A stretch of DNA of 64,000 bases from Sphingomonas caeni (GTDB lineage Bacteria > Pseudomonadota > Alphaproteobacteria > Sphingomonadales > Sphingomonadaceae). Shown piece by piece: positions 63,251 to 64,000 of the stretch. Numbering within the stretch: the first letter of the stretch is position 1; each line of letters opens with the position of its first letter. Location: the NCBI RefSeq assembly GCF_026013415.1, contig NZ_JAPDOK010000001.1:1-64000 (forward strand), given 5' to 3'. A model generated the notes under the pieces. The model made no database searches. It had not been told where the DNA came from and was given only the letters and a program-made list of their open reading frames with translations. Made by a program: the position numbers and the translations under genes.

Positions 63251-64000
63251 TTGAACGCCTTCGCGCTTCTGTTCCTGATCGCCGGACTAGGCCTGATCGG
63301 CTGGCTGACCGGCCGCGCGCGCGCGGTGCGGTTCGATCGCGGCGCGCGCGGGCGGGTGAATTCGCTGCCGTCGCAGCATGGCTGGTATGTGGCGCTGTGG
63401 ACGTTGCTGCCGGCCTTGCTGTTCGTCGCGGTGTGGAGCGCGGTGAGCCCGGGGCTAATCCGCCAGGCGGTGCTCGAGCATCCCGCCGCCGCCAAGCTTT
63501 CCGACTTCGCGTTCGAGCGCGACGCGGTGATCGACGAGGCCGGGCGGGTCGCCGCCGACCCCCGGGCGAGCGCGTTCAACCCGATCGCCGCGGAGCTTGC
63601 CCCCGCGGTACGCGAGGCGCGGTCGCGCTATGGCTGGATGGGCGGCGGGACGGCGATGCTGCTCGCCTTTGCGGGCGGCGCCTTCGCCTTTTCGCGGCTG
63701 AGCGTGGATTTCCGCGCGCGCACAAGGGTCGAGCGATGGGTGATGCTGATCCTGCTGCTCGCCTCGCTGATCGCGATCCTGACGACGATCGGCATCTTCC
63801 TGTCTTTGCTGTGGGAATCGCTGCGCTTCTTTTCGGCGGTGTCTCCGGTCGAGTTACTGTTCGGCACCCATTGGAGCCCGCAGGTGATCGACCCCAAACA
63901 TCCGGGCGCGTCGCTGGGCGCGGTGCCGCTCTTCTGGGGGACCTTCTTCATCGGCGCGGTGATCGCGATGATCGTCGCGATCCCGTTCGGGCTGATGAGC
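63251..64000 (+). CDS. pstC: Phosphate ABC transporter permease, N-terminal part
   Basis: The open frame runs from TTG 63251 to the window edge (250 codons, no stop). It begins with a hydrophobic segment (ALLFLIAGLGLIGWL), has a large loop of about 80 residues, then LILLLASLIAILTTIGIFLSLL, FGTHWSPQVIDP and LFWGTFFIGAVIAMIVAIPFGL, which match PstC permeases with an extended N-terminus. It forms the membrane channel with PstA. The TTG start has only a weak ribosome binding site; there is no nearer ATG in frame before the first helix. It follows pstS by four bases. Confidence 0.88.
   Translation, partial: MNAFALLFLIAGLGLIGWLTGRARAVRFDRGARGRVNSLPSQHGWYVALWTLLPALLFVAVWSAVSPGLIRQAVLEHPAAAKLSDFAFERDAVIDEAGRVAADPRASAFNPIAAELAPAVREARSRYGWMGGGTAMLLAFAGGAFAFSRLSVDFRARTRVERWVMLILLLASLIAILTTIGIFLSLLWESLRFFSAVSPVELLFGTHWSPQVIDPKHPGASLGAVPLFWGTFFIGAVIAMIVAIPFGLMS

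Overview
The window reads as a chromosomal segment of a high-GC alphaproteobacterium, most likely a Sphingomonas-type sphingomonad. Supporting signs are the Wza/Wzc/Wzy export block with a tyrosine-rich BY-kinase tail, a CioAB-type bd oxidase with a DUF2474 subunit, Caulobacter-like GCTAnAWC -10 boxes close to start codons, GANTC (CcrM-type) sites, and the protein sequences. Many genes overlap their neighbour by 1 to 26 nt. No rRNA, tRNA, CRISPR array, transposase or phage gene was seen.

1-16.7 kb is a surface polysaccharide region. It starts inside a wbpA-like dehydrogenase, followed by wbpD and wbpE homologues (UDP-2,3-diacetamido-uronate pathway) and a UDP-xylose synthase. A minus-strand operon encodes an O-antigen-ligase/Wzy-like protein, Wza, a fused Wzc and an unknown membrane-anchored protein. 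The divergent plus strand carries gmd and fcl (GDP-L-fucose). Next come an ABC-2 exporter pair, a family 2 glycosyltransferase, wecB and wecC (UDP-ManNAcA) and a PPP-type phosphatase.

16.7-28.9 kb holds a small secreted/membrane protein with its own terminator, a PDZ-M48 peptidase, the initiating sugar-phosphate transferase, cytochrome bd (cydA, cydB, DUF2474), an FKBP isomerase, rpsU, an OmpR/EnvZ-like pair, a nucleotidyltransferase-fold protein and an MFS symporter.

28.9-49 kb is rich in signalling and contains a second sugar block. An operon encodes an EAL protein, a TPR hybrid kinase and a lone receiver. Then come a 20-codon ORF with a structured RNA and terminator, ugd, rfbB and rfbA. 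A dense GANTC cluster precedes a membrane-SET-domain fusion gene, and a wbpB homologue follows, completing the wbpA-B-E-D set across 36 kb. A CHASE4 kinase and a REC-GGDEF-EAL protein, a CitE-like lyase, two tandem alpha/beta hydrolases and a PAS/HWE kinase with its receiver follow.

49-64 kb contains a phospholipase D-fold protein, NDH-2, and glmS and glmU flanking two uncharacterised genes. These supply UDP-GlcNAc to the polysaccharide pathways. Then come a phosphoglycolate phosphatase, an unannotated 31-aa membrane ORF, a VOC protein, and an HPr-rel-A operon (PqqD-like, HprK-like kinase, nucleotidyltransferase) led by a Tat-exported small protein. The window ends with phoR, a Pho box, pstS and the start of pstC.

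The best candidates for undescribed biology are the Tat protein/PqqD/HprK/nucleotidyltransferase operon (57.9-60.8 kb), the membrane-SET fusion behind nine GANTC sites (37.2-38.5 kb), and the 20-codon ORF plus structured RNA at 33.6-33.8 kb.
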